DNA of 50,074 bases, taken from contig OMZF01000023.1 of NCBI GenBank assembly GCA_900315465.1, positions 1 to 50,074 of the forward strand. The letters run 5' to 3'. The stretch's first letter is position 1. The number at the start of each line of letters is the position of its first letter. The translations under genes were made by a program, and so were the position numbers. Positions 25,331-32,631 of the stretch are shown piece by piece. The notes beneath the pieces were generated by a model that saw only the letters and a program-made list of their open reading frames with translations, was not told where the DNA came from and made no database searches. The stretch comes from an uncultured Eubacteriales bacterium. GTDB lineage: Bacteria > Bacillota > Clostridia > Oscillospirales > Acutalibacteraceae.

Positions 25331-26275
25331 ATGACGGTAAAGGAATTTGCTGAGCATTTGAAAGAGTATGATGAATTTTGTATAGTGTATCATGTAAGAC
25401 CAGATGGGGACTGTATCGGTTCTTCTTTTGCACTTGCACTTGCACTTCAGGCAATAGGAAAGAAATGTACTGTTGAGGGAGAATATCCTGTTCCGCGTTC
25501 ACACAGGATACTGACAGATCATGTTACACTTGACAAAGTTGAAAATCCGGTGTATATTGCCCTTGATTCATGTGATCTAAGCAGGACAGGTACATATTCT
25601 GACCGCAAATATACATTCTGCATAGATCATCACAGAGGAAATTCCATTCCTGCAAAGTATAAATATGTTGAAGAGGATTGCGGAGCGTGCAGTGAAATAA
25701 TACTTAAAATAATAAATGAATTCGTTATAGATGTCACCAAACCAATGGCAGATCTGCTTTATATGGCACTTGTCACAGATACGCTCTGTTTCCGCACAGG
25801 TGATACTGATAAACAAAGTTTTGAAACAGCTGCAAGGCTGGCAGAATGCGGAGCGGATATTTTAGGTATAGGCAGAAGATATATGTTTGTAAAATCCTCT
25901 CAAAGAATGAAAATTGAGTCTATATTGAGAGATTCACTGCATTTATGCTGTGATGGTCAGCTTATAACAGGTATAATAACTCTTGCTGATTTGAAGGAAG
26001 CGGATATTCTCGATGAAGAGCTTGAGGGAATAAATTCCTTTGTTGAACAGATAGACAGTATGCGTATCGGAATAACTATAAGGGAATTGCCTGACGGTAC
26101 AACAAGATGTTCAATGCGTACAAAAGGAGAACTTTCTGCAAATGAAATTTGCGGACTTTTCGGAGGAGGCGGACATTTTCATGCAGCAGCCTGTTTTTTG
26201 GATACAGATGTCTATAGAGCGAGAGAAATAATGGAAAAAGCTTGCATTGAAATACTTGAAAAAATTTCGGAATAG
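25331..26275 (+). CDS. nrnA: DHH/DHHA1 phosphoesterase, NrnA-like
   Basis: A 314-aa enzyme of the DHH superfamily. The NrnA subgroup degrades short RNA oligonucleotides and pAp, and some members cleave cyclic-dinucleotide products. Metal-binding motifs are 'HVRPDGDCIGS' (about 20-30, the D-x-D motif), 'ALDSCD', 'DHHRGN', and the DHHA1 motif 'GGGGHFHAAACF' near residue 280. An AATGGAAGGA site precedes the ATG. It is a single gene under its own promoter. Assignment to NrnA rather than another DHH phosphatase rests on size and motifs. Confidence 0.88.
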   Translation: MTVKEFAEHLKEYDEFCIVYHVRPDGDCIGSSFALALALQAIGKKCTVEGEYPVPRSHRILTDHVTLDKVENPVYIALDSCDLSRTGTYSDRKYTFCIDHHRGNSIPAKYKYVEEDCGACSEIILKIINEFVIDVTKPMADLLYMALVTDTLCFRTGDTDKQSFETAARLAECGADILGIGRRYMFVKSSQRMKIESILRDSLHLCCDGQLITGIITLADLKEADILDEELEGINSFVEQIDSMRIGITIRELPDGTTRCSMRTKGELSANEICGLFGGGGHFHAAACFLDTDVYRAREIMEKACIEILEKISE

Positions 26276-26310
26276 TAAATTAATATTAAAAAGTGAAAAT
26301 ATTTCTAATT

Positions 26311-26358
26311 GTAAGCGTTTTATTGTACAGTAAAAGCCGAAAGTGAATGATTGCTTAC
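26311..26358 (+). other. Nested inverted repeats in the nrnA-ireB gap
   Basis: GTAAGC (26311-26316) can pair with GCTTAC (26353-26358). TTTTA (26318-26322) inside it can pair with TAAAA (26331-26335). No T-run follows the outer stem. It may be a weak terminator-like or structured region. The rest of 26276-26378 shows nothing else. Confidence 0.3.
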
Positions 26359-26378
26359 TAAAAAATAGTCAAAATCTA

Positions 26379-26407
26379 TTGTAATTGTTTTTGAGATGTG
26401 TTAAAAT
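26379..26407 (+). promoter_or_regulatory. Probable promoter of ireB
   Basis: TTGTAA (26379-26384) and TAAAAT (26402-26407), 17 nt apart, 24 nt before the ireB start codon. Confidence 0.45.
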
Positions 26408-26431
26408 ATAATAAATGCGGAGGTGATATTG

Positions 26432-26689
26432 ATGCGTAATGAAATGACAGATAAGACAATCGAATTCAAAATTCCACAAAACAGAGATCAGTCTGTTAAG
26501 GAAACATTGACGGCGGTATATAATGCTTTGAAAGAAAAGGGATATAATCCTATAAATCAGCTGGTCGGATATATAATCTCAGAGGATCCGACGTATATCA
26601 CCACTCATGGTAACGCAAGAAACATGATAAGAAAGATAGACAGAGATGATCTTCTTGAAATACTGTTAAAGGATTTCCTTGGTGTCTGA
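26432..26689 (+). CDS. ireB: IreB family regulatory phosphoprotein (UPF0297)
   Basis: An 85-aa small cytoplasmic protein. In Enterococcus IreB is phosphorylated by the PASTA kinase IreK (PrkC homologue) and modulates cephalosporin resistance. Conserved segments 'VYNALKEKGYNPINQLVGYIISEDPTYITTH' (quoted here in part: 'GYNPINQLVGYIISEDPTY') and 'ARNMIRKIDRDDLLE' define the family. ATG 26432 has GGAGGTGA six nt upstream; in-frame GTG/TTG codons upstream overlap that site. In many Firmicutes it neighbours ruvX; here it neighbours an unknown gene. Its likely kinase PrkC is encoded 9 kb away. Confidence 0.93.
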   Translation: MRNEMTDKTIEFKIPQNRDQSVKETLTAVYNALKEKGYNPINQLVGYIISEDPTYITTHGNARNMIRKIDRDDLLEILLKDFLGV

Positions 26690-26722
26690 TGCGTTATTCT
26701 TTAAAAGGAGGAGGATCAGTTT

Positions 26723-27040
26723 ATGTCAGAAAAAAGAAAACCGTTCCCCATGTACAAGGGCAAACCTCTTGTAAGATGCGGTGACTTGCTGTATTACGGG
26801 GATATGAGAGATAATTATGTTGTTCGTATGCAGGTGCGTTCAAAGAAGAAAAAACAGCCCGCAAGCGGTGAGGGAGAGGCATTGATGATGGCTGATAAGG
26901 TTTTTATACAGCTTATGAATACCGACCCCACAGTAAGTCCGCAGAAAGCTATCGCCAAAACAAATGAACAGCCGAGTCTTTTTGCGGCTGTCGATACGGC
27001 ATATGTGTGGCTTCAGCAGGCTTTGAAAGAAAAGAAATAA
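26723..27040 (+). CDS. Conserved-looking hypothetical protein, 105 aa
   Basis: Not recognised as a named family. A strong AAAGGAGGAGGA site precedes the ATG, and it lies 33 nt after ireB, so the two are probably co-transcribed. The N-terminal half reads as a small beta-rich domain ('MYKGKPLVRCGDLLYYGD', then 'NYVVRMQVRSKKKKQ'). The middle is a Lys/Gln-rich loop, and the C-terminal half is helical ('ADKVFIQLMNTDP...', 'AVDTAYVWLQQALKEKK'). No signal peptide or membrane helix. Probably soluble. Confidence 0.75.
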   Translation: MSEKRKPFPMYKGKPLVRCGDLLYYGDMRDNYVVRMQVRSKKKKQPASGEGEALMMADKVFIQLMNTDPTVSPQKAIAKTNEQPSLFAAVDTAYVWLQQALKEKK

Positions 27041-27054
27041 TTATCTTTGTGTAG

Positions 27055-27084
27055 AGAGCGGACTTTTTGTCCGTTCTTTTTTGT
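27055..27084 (+). terminator. Terminator after ireB and the 105-aa gene
   Basis: AGAGCGGAC (27055-27063) pairs with GTCCGTTCT (27069-27077) with one G-T pair and a T5 loop, followed by a T-run. Confidence 0.85.
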
Positions 27085-27106
27085 TTTACTATTATTATAA
27101 ATAATA

Positions 27107-27135
27107 TTGCAAAAGATGAAAAATTTTGTTATAAT
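27107..27135 (+). promoter_or_regulatory. Sigma-A promoter of ppk1
   Basis: TTGCAA (27107-27112) and consensus TATAAT (27130-27135) with a 17-nt spacer, 62 nt before the ppk1 start. No Pho box was recognised. Confidence 0.65.
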
Positions 27136-27197
27136 ATAATATATTTGAAAATTGTGCTGTTTTTACAGTACAAAGCTTTTATAAAAAGGTGATATTT

Positions 27198-29399
27198 GTG
27201 AGTGATAAGAAAAAAGAAGAATCAAAAGATAAAAAAACTAAGGTGAAAACTGTTTCAAAAGCACAGCTTAAGCCTTCAAAACTTTGTTCACCTCCCGATT
27301 TTCCGTATCACAACAGGGAACTGAGCTGGATGGATTTCAACAGCCGTGTTCTTGAGGAAGCCCTTGAGAAGGAAAATCCTATATTTGAAAGACTGAATTT
27401 TCTGGCTATAACAGCATCAAATTTAGATGAATTTTTTATGGTGCGTGTTGCGGGAGTAATGGACAGAATGCATTCCCGTAAAAGTAATATTCCGGATGAA
27501 TCGGGAATGACGGCAAATCAGCAGTTTGCCATGCTGACAGATAAGATACATGAATTTGCAAAAAAACAGTATTCATGTCTGAACAGATCTCTTATACCTG
27601 CACTAAAAAAGTGTAAGCTGAGATTTCTTACGATGTCTGAGCTTAATAAATTACAGCGTAAGCAGGTAGATGAATATTTTAGCAATAATATTTTTCCGGT
27701 TCTGACTCCTTTAGCAGTTGACACTTCAAGACCGTTTCCTCTGCTTGCAAATAAAAGTCTTAATATAGCAGCACGTCTTTCAAATGACAGCACAGATGTA
27801 TTTGCGGTAGTTCAGGTTCCGTCTATACTTGATAGATATGTTGAAGTAAATACCGATAACGGCAGAGCTTTTGTAATGCTTGAGGATATAATCATAAGTA
27901 ATCTTTCAGAGCTTTTTGAACATCATAAAATCAAAGCATACTGTCCTTTCAGAATAACTCGTGACAGTGATCTTGATATTGATGAAGAGGCGGATGATCT
28001 GCTTGTCGAAATAGAACATTCGCTGAAAAAACGTCAGCGTGGTGATCCTGTTCGTCTTGAGATAATTTCAAAATGCGATGAAGCTCTTAAAAATTTCCTT
28101 GTGGATATGCTTGATGTAAGCAGAAATGAAATATATGAAGTAACAGGCCCTCTCGATCTGACATTTCTTTCAAAATTCTGCCGTATGGAAGGCTTTGAGA
28201 ATTATCACTTTAAGCCTATAACTCCCGTTACTCCTCCTGCCGAATTTTTCGGATATGACGATATGTTCCTTGCAATAAGGGAAAAGGACAGAATGGTACA
28301 TCATCCGTATGAAAGCTTTGACGCTGTAACAAAATTCATAGATCAGGCAGCCAAAGATCCGGATGTACTTGCAATAAAACAGACACTTTACCGTGTGAGC
28401 GGTCATTCACCTATTATTGCCGCACTTATAAAGGCAGCTGAAAACGGTAAGCAGGTAACTGTACTTGTGGAGCTTAAAGCAAGATTTGACGAAGAAAATA
28501 ATATAGAATGGGCTAAAAAACTTGAAAAAGCCGGCTGTCATGTAATATATGGTCTTCAGGGACTGAAAACGCATTGCAAGATAGTTCTTGTTGTCAGGAG
28601 AGAAGCGGACGGACTCAGACGTTATCTCCATATGGGTACAGGAAATTATAATGACAGTACAGCAAGGTTTTATACTGATATAGGGCTTTTTACCTGCAAT
28701 GAACAATTCGGGGAAGATGCATCTTCACTGTTCAATGTTATAACAGGTTACAGCAAACCTCCCGTATATAATAAAATGAAAGTTGCTCCGATGGGACTGA
28801 GGGATTTCTTTGAAGATATGATAAAGCGTGAAACGGAAAATGCGTTGTCAGGACGTTCTTCGGGCATTTTTGCAAAGATCAATTCTCTTGTTGACCCCGA
28901 AATTATCAGACTGCTGTACGAGGCATCTCAGGCAGGGGTAAAGATTACTCTTATAGTAAGAGGAATATGCTGTCTTGTTCCGGGAATAAATGGAATAAGC
29001 GAAAATATAACCGTTCGCAGTATAGTGGGGCAGCTGCTTGAACACAGCCGTATATTCATTTTTGAAAATGGGGGAAACAAACAGATATACATGGGTTCTG
29101 CCGACTGGATGCAGAGAAATCTTGATAAGCGTGTAGAGCTTGTATTCCCGATAGAAGATCCCGATATAATAAAGAGGTCTTTTGAGATAATGGATACAAT
29201 GCTTTCTGATGTACTTAATACAAGGATACAGCTTCCCGATACGACTTATGAACTTCTTGACAGAAGGGGTAAAAAGGTGCGTAACTGTCAGAGGGAATTT
29301 TCTGAAATGGCAAAGAAAGCTCTTTCTGAAAAACGTACTGTAGAAATCGAAGAAAATCGTTTCAAGCCTCTTACAAAAAGTAATCATGTTTCAGAATAA
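27198..29399 (+). CDS. ppk1: Polyphosphate kinase 1
   Basis: Reversible synthesis of inorganic polyphosphate from ATP. The 733-aa protein starts at GTG 27198, seven nt after AAAGGTG; an earlier GTG overlaps that site. After a Lys-rich tail of about 30 residues, the PPK1 N domain begins 'RELSWMDFNSRVLEEA'. The catalytic core has 'KTHCKIVLVVRR' with the autophosphorylated His at about H459, 'YLHMGTGNYND', and the C-terminal 'MGSADWMQRNLDKRVEL'. Length is near that of the E. coli enzyme (688). Single-gene unit. Linked to stress and energy storage. Confidence 0.96.
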   Translation: MSDKKKEESKDKKTKVKTVSKAQLKPSKLCSPPDFPYHNRELSWMDFNSRVLEEALEKENPIFERLNFLAITASNLDEFFMVRVAGVMDRMHSRKSNIPDESGMTANQQFAMLTDKIHEFAKKQYSCLNRSLIPALKKCKLRFLTMSELNKLQRKQVDEYFSNNIFPVLTPLAVDTSRPFPLLANKSLNIAARLSNDSTDVFAVVQVPSILDRYVEVNTDNGRAFVMLEDIIISNLSELFEHHKIKAYCPFRITRDSDLDIDEEADDLLVEIEHSLKKRQRGDPVRLEIISKCDEALKNFLVDMLDVSRNEIYEVTGPLDLTFLSKFCRMEGFENYHFKPITPVTPPAEFFGYDDMFLAIREKDRMVHHPYESFDAVTKFIDQAAKDPDVLAIKQTLYRVSGHSPIIAALIKAAENGKQVTVLVELKARFDEENNIEWAKKLEKAGCHVIYGLQGLKTHCKIVLVVRREADGLRRYLHMGTGNYNDSTARFYTDIGLFTCNEQFGEDASSLFNVITGYSKPPVYNKMKVAPMGLRDFFEDMIKRETENALSGRSSGIFAKINSLVDPEIIRLLYEASQAGVKITLIVRGICCLVPGINGISENITVRSIVGQLLEHSRIFIFENGGNKQIYMGSADWMQRNLDKRVELVFPIEDPDIIKRSFEIMDTMLSDVLNTRIQLPDTTYELLDRRGKKVRNCQREFSEMAKKALSEKRTVEIEENRFKPLTKSNHVSE

Positions 29400-29422
29400 T
29401 TGGCAAAAATTATAAATTTTTA

Positions 29423-29451
29423 TTGTAATTTAATAATAATTAGTGTAAAAT
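29423..29451 (+). promoter_or_regulatory. Possible promoter of the pfk gene
   Basis: TTGTAA (29423-29428) and TAAAAT (29446-29451) are 17 nt apart. Downstream at 29471-29488 the leader has a small hairpin (TTCaGGG / CCCcGAA, loop TATG). Confidence 0.4.
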
Positions 29452-29530
29452 AATAGTATGACAGCAGTGCTTCAGGGTATGCCCCGAAAGTATATGCATT
29501 ATGATTTTATTGAAAAGGATGTGTCCGCAT

Positions 29531-30610
29531 ATGAAAAGAGTAGGTATATTGACAAGTGGTGGAGACTGTCAGGGACTTAATTCCGCTATCAGAGGTCTTG
29601 CCAAAGGGCTGTATGAATATTACGGCAAAAAAGTGGAAATTTACGGTATTATCGACGGCTACAGAGGTCTTATCAACGCTGAATATCGTCTTATGCAGCC
29701 TGAGGATTTTTCAGGCATACTTACAAGAGGCGGAACTATTCTTGGAACTTCCCGTCAGCCGTTCAAGCAGATGCGTGTTATTGACGAGGAAACAAATATC
29801 GACAAAGTAGCCGCTATGAAAAAGACATACAAGGATCTTAAACTCGACTGTCTCGTTGTACTCGGCGGAAACGGCACACATAAAAGTGCAAATATGCTTT
29901 CCGAAGAAGGACTTAATGTTGTATCAATGCCTAAGACCATCGATAATGATATATGGGGAACAGATGTAACATTCGGTTTCCAGAGTGCAGTGGATATTGC
30001 TACTCAGGTAATAGACTGTATCCATACCACAGCTACATCCCATGGCAGAGTATTCATTGTTGAATGTATGGGACATAAGGCAGGCTGGCTTACACTTCAT
30101 GCGGGTATTGCCGGAGGTGCGGATGTTATCCTTATTCCTGAGATACCCTATGACATCAATAAAGTAATAGATACAGTAAAGAACAGAACAAAGGAAGGAA
30201 AAACTTTCTCCATACTTGCAGTAGCAGAGGGTGCTATTTCAAAGGATATTGCAGAACTTCCGAAAAAGAAAAAGAAGGAGGCTATTGCAAATCTTATGTA
30301 CCCATCAATTTCATATAAAATAGCTCACGAAATAGAAGAGGCAACAGGTCAGGAGACCAGAGTTACTGTTCCCGGTCATTTTCAGAGAGGCGGAAGCCCC
30401 GATGCATATGACAGATTTATCACCACACGTTTCGGTGCTGCCTGTGCAAAGCTTATTATTGATGAAAAATACGGCTTTATGACCGGTATGGTAAATGGTG
30501 AGATAGTGCCTGTTCCGCTTAGTGAGGTTGCAGGAAAACTCAAGGGTGTTCCGGTTGATAGTCCTGTGATCAAGGATGCAAAGGCTATAGGTATTTGTTT
30601 CGGTGACTGA
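29531..30610 (+). CDS. pfkA: 6-phosphofructokinase, group III type
   Basis: Phosphorylates fructose-6-phosphate, the committed step of glycolysis. ATG 29531 lies 10 nt after AAAAGGAT; ATG 29519 overlaps that site. The 359-aa protein begins 'ILTSGGDCQGLNSAIRG'. The phosphodonor motif 'LGGNGT' carries Gly at the position called 104 in E. coli, typical of ATP users. The motif 'PKTIDNDI' carries Lys at position 124, typical of PPi and group III enzymes. 'MGHKAGWLT' and 'RGGSPDAYDR' complete the sugar-phosphate site. ATP use is more likely than PPi from Gly104, but cannot be decided by sequence alone. Confidence 0.93.
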   Translation: MKRVGILTSGGDCQGLNSAIRGLAKGLYEYYGKKVEIYGIIDGYRGLINAEYRLMQPEDFSGILTRGGTILGTSRQPFKQMRVIDEETNIDKVAAMKKTYKDLKLDCLVVLGGNGTHKSANMLSEEGLNVVSMPKTIDNDIWGTDVTFGFQSAVDIATQVIDCIHTTATSHGRVFIVECMGHKAGWLTLHAGIAGGADVILIPEIPYDINKVIDTVKNRTKEGKTFSILAVAEGAISKDIAELPKKKKKEAIANLMYPSISYKIAHEIEEATGQETRVTVPGHFQRGGSPDAYDRFITTRFGAACAKLIIDEKYGFMTGMVNGEIVPVPLSEVAGKLKGVPVDSPVIKDAKAIGICFGD

Positions 30611-30636
30611 TTTTATAGAATCAAAAAATAAATCAT

Positions 30637-30672
30637 GCCGCAGCTCAGGAAAGCAATGATCAGGGCTGCGGC
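30637..30672 (+). other. Stable hairpin between pfk and the PH-domain gene
   Basis: GCCGCAGCTC (30637-30646) pairs with GGGCTGCGGC (30663-30672) with one wobble. Only TTTGATG follows, so it is a poor intrinsic terminator. It ends 8 nt before the AGGAGG ribosome binding site of the next gene. It could be a weak terminator, a processing site or a translational control element. Confidence 0.5.
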
Positions 30673-30693
30673 TTTGATGTAGGAGGAAAAATT

Positions 30694-31161
30694 ATGTCTG
30701 ATTTAAGAAAAGATGCTGAATTCGATCTTGAAGAAAAAATCGTTGAAGAGATCGAAGATAAAAAGAGACTTAAGGGAGAGATCCTCAGAGAAAGAAAACG
30801 CTGGGCATTTTTTGGTATTCCGTGGACATTTACAAAGTATATACTTACAAATAAAAAGATAGTTATTCAAAAGGGTCTTTTTACAAGCGAGGAAAACGAA
30901 ATACTTCTTTACAGAGTTACGGATATGACAATGCGAAGGAGTTTCGGACAGAAATTATTCGGTCTTGGCACACTTGTTGTCTATGCACATGATAAAACTA
31001 ATCCTACACTTGAGATAAAAAATATAAAGCGTGTACGTGAATTCAAAGATACTCTTTCGGAAGCAGTTGAGAAAGATCGTATAAGAATGAAGATGCGTCA
31101 GAGTGAAATAGTGGATGGTGCTTTTGATCCTACGGATCATGATTCCGATCAGGATTGGTAA
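30694..31161 (+). CDS. Bacterial PH-domain protein (bPH_2 / YdbS-like)
   Basis: A 155-aa protein with an acidic/basic helical N-terminus (about 1-35) and one bacterial pleckstrin-homology-like domain (about 36-125). The landmarks are 'YILTNKKIVIQKGLFTSEEN', 'ILLYRVTDMTMRRSFGQKLFGLG' and 'LEIKNIKRVREFKDTL'. No membrane segment, unlike many relatives. The C-terminal tail is acidic (D-P-T-D-H-D-S-D-Q-D-W). Molecular role unknown. AGGAGG precedes the ATG, and it is followed 30 nt later by the YitT gene. Confidence 0.85.
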   Translation: MSDLRKDAEFDLEEKIVEEIEDKKRLKGEILRERKRWAFFGIPWTFTKYILTNKKIVIQKGLFTSEENEILLYRVTDMTMRRSFGQKLFGLGTLVVYAHDKTNPTLEIKNIKRVREFKDTLSEAVEKDRIRMKMRQSEIVDGAFDPTDHDSDQDW

Positions 31162-31191
31162 CTGTCTTTTGCTGAAAGCGGGGGGATGACT

Positions 31192-32052
31192 ATGTTCAGA
31201 ACTGTTCTCAGAGAAATACGAAAAATTATTTGTGTAATAATTGCAGGAGCAATATACGGATTTTCTATTAAAAATTTCTTACATGGAGCAGGACTTTTAG
31301 CCGGAGGTTTTACAGGTGTATCACTTCTTGCTGAGCAAACGCTGCTCAAGTTTTCTGATATATCTGTTCCGCTCAGTCTTATATACATACCTCTTAATGC
31401 TGTACCTGCACTTATAAGCTTTAAATTTATAGGAAAGAGATTTACAATATATTCTCTTATAATGATCGTACTTTCTTCCACTTTTGCTGATATTATGCCA
31501 TACCTGCATCTTACGGATGACATTCTTCTTTGTGCTGTATTCGGCGGACTTCTTAACGGTACTGCAATAGCAATATGTCTGCTGAATAATGCAACAAGCG
31601 GAGGAACAGACTTTATATCTATCTTTATTTCTGAGCATTATGGAAAAGATGCATGGAATTACATATTTGCAGGGAATGTATGTGTGCTTGCCCTTTCAGG
31701 AGTGCTTTTTAACTGGACAAGTGCTATGTATTCGATAATACTCCAGTTTTGCTCCACTATGATAATACAGCTTCTGTATAAACGCTATCAGAAACAAACT
31801 ATGTTCATTATTACCGAAAAACCGGATGAAGTATATGCCGTTATAAAAGATATAACGAACCACGACGGCACTCTTTTCAAGGGTACGGGACTTTATAAGG
31901 GCAAGGAAAGGAATATGATATATTCTGTTGTTTCCTCAGACGAAATACGAAGAGTAGTTTCAGAAATAAAAAAAGAGGACAGCGGAGCTTTTATAAATAT
32001 TATGAAATCCGAAGAGGTGAGCGGCAATTTCTACCGCCGACCTAATTCGTGA
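31192..32052 (+). CDS. YitT family membrane protein (DUF161 plus DUF2179)
   Basis: A 286-aa polytopic membrane protein. The N-terminal half has about five to six hydrophobic helices, including the family sequence 'GFSIKNFLHGAGLLAGGFTG' and 'LNNATSGGTDFIS'. The C-terminal cytoplasmic DUF2179 domain (about 205-286) contains 'MFIITEKPDEV' and 'DGTLFKGTGLY'. ATG 31192 is chosen because a GGGGGG-rich site lies 6 nt upstream; ATG 31186 abuts it. Transport substrate unknown. Confidence 0.9.
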   Translation: MFRTVLREIRKIICVIIAGAIYGFSIKNFLHGAGLLAGGFTGVSLLAEQTLLKFSDISVPLSLIYIPLNAVPALISFKFIGKRFTIYSLIMIVLSSTFADIMPYLHLTDDILLCAVFGGLLNGTAIAICLLNNATSGGTDFISIFISEHYGKDAWNYIFAGNVCVLALSGVLFNWTSAMYSIILQFCSTMIIQLLYKRYQKQTMFIITEKPDEVYAVIKDITNHDGTLFKGTGLYKGKERNMIYSVVSSDEIRRVVSEIKKEDSGAFINIMKSEEVSGNFYRRPNS

Positions 32053-32062
32053 ACAAAATTAT

Positions 32063-32091
32063 TGCGGCTTCTTAAACGAAGCCGCATTTTT
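32063..32091. terminator. Strong bidirectional terminator between the YitT gene and spoVAE
   Basis: TGCGGCTTC (32063-32071) and GAAGCCGCA (32078-32086) form a perfect 9-bp stem with a 6-nt loop. T5 follows on the plus strand, and an AT-rich T-bearing stretch follows on the minus strand. It serves the two converging genes. Confidence 0.9.
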
Positions 32092-32095
32092 GAAT

Positions 32096-32449
32096 TTATT
32101 TTGTTTTTGGTTTTTTAAAAAGGGAAAGTGTGTATGAAAAGAATATTGCCGCTGCTATACCTGCAGAACAGGCTGAAAGACCGCCTGTGAGTATGCCGAT
32201 AAATCCTCTCTGTGCAACTTCTTCCTCTATTCCGTTTGCAAGTGAATATCCGAAACCTGTCAGTGGAACTGTTGCACCAGCTCCGGCAAATTCTGCAAAC
32301 GGCTTATATACTCCCACAGCAGTAAGCAAAACTCCGGCTGTAACATAAATTACCAGTATTCTTGCAGGAGTCAGCTTGGTTTTGTCTATAAGTATCTGTG
32401 CAATAACACATAAAAGCCCTCCTGTGATGAAAGAAATGATATACTGCAT
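32096..32449 (-). CDS. spoVAE: SpoVAE, stage V sporulation protein
   Basis: Membrane component of the SpoVA channel that moves dipicolinic acid into the forespore and out at germination. The 117-aa protein shows the family pattern 'GGLLCVIAQILIDKTKLTPA', 'GAGATVPLTGFGYSLANG' and 'GILTGGLSACSAGIAAAI', with about four hydrophobic helices. A GAGGTGAT ribosome binding site precedes the ATG. spoVAC and spoVAD, its usual neighbours, are absent here, so this is an isolated copy. Forespore (sigma-G) control is expected for the family. I saw no clean sigma-G promoter. Confidence 0.9.
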   Translation of the reverse strand: MQYIISFITGGLLCVIAQILIDKTKLTPARILVIYVTAGVLLTAVGVYKPFAEFAGAGATVPLTGFGYSLANGIEEEVAQRGFIGILTGGLSACSAGIAAAIFFSYTLSLFKKPKTK

Positions 32450-32528
32450 AAGATCACCTCGATATTTATTATCTGATGAAAAGTATATATTTATTCAGCA
32501 TATTTTTGGCATATTTTCGATTAAATTA

Positions 32529-32557
32529 TTGACGAAGTAACAAATTTATTATATAAT
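32529..32557 (+). promoter_or_regulatory. Sigma-A promoter of the CBM26 membrane protein
   Basis: TTGACG (32529-32534) and consensus TATAAT (32552-32557) with a 17-nt spacer. The leader is about 70 nt and ends in AAGGAGAT before the ATG. Confidence 0.7.
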
Positions 32558-32631
32558 ATACATAATAACTATACTTATAGGTGCGTGTATCCGTACTTAG
32601 CTGTAAATAATGTAGGTAAGGAGATATATAT

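Noticed and set aside
29501..29530. Longer N-terminus for phosphofructokinase starting at 29501 or 29519
   Set aside because: These starts overlap the ribosome binding site AAAAGGAT, and the extra residues do not belong to the family. ATG 29531 fits.
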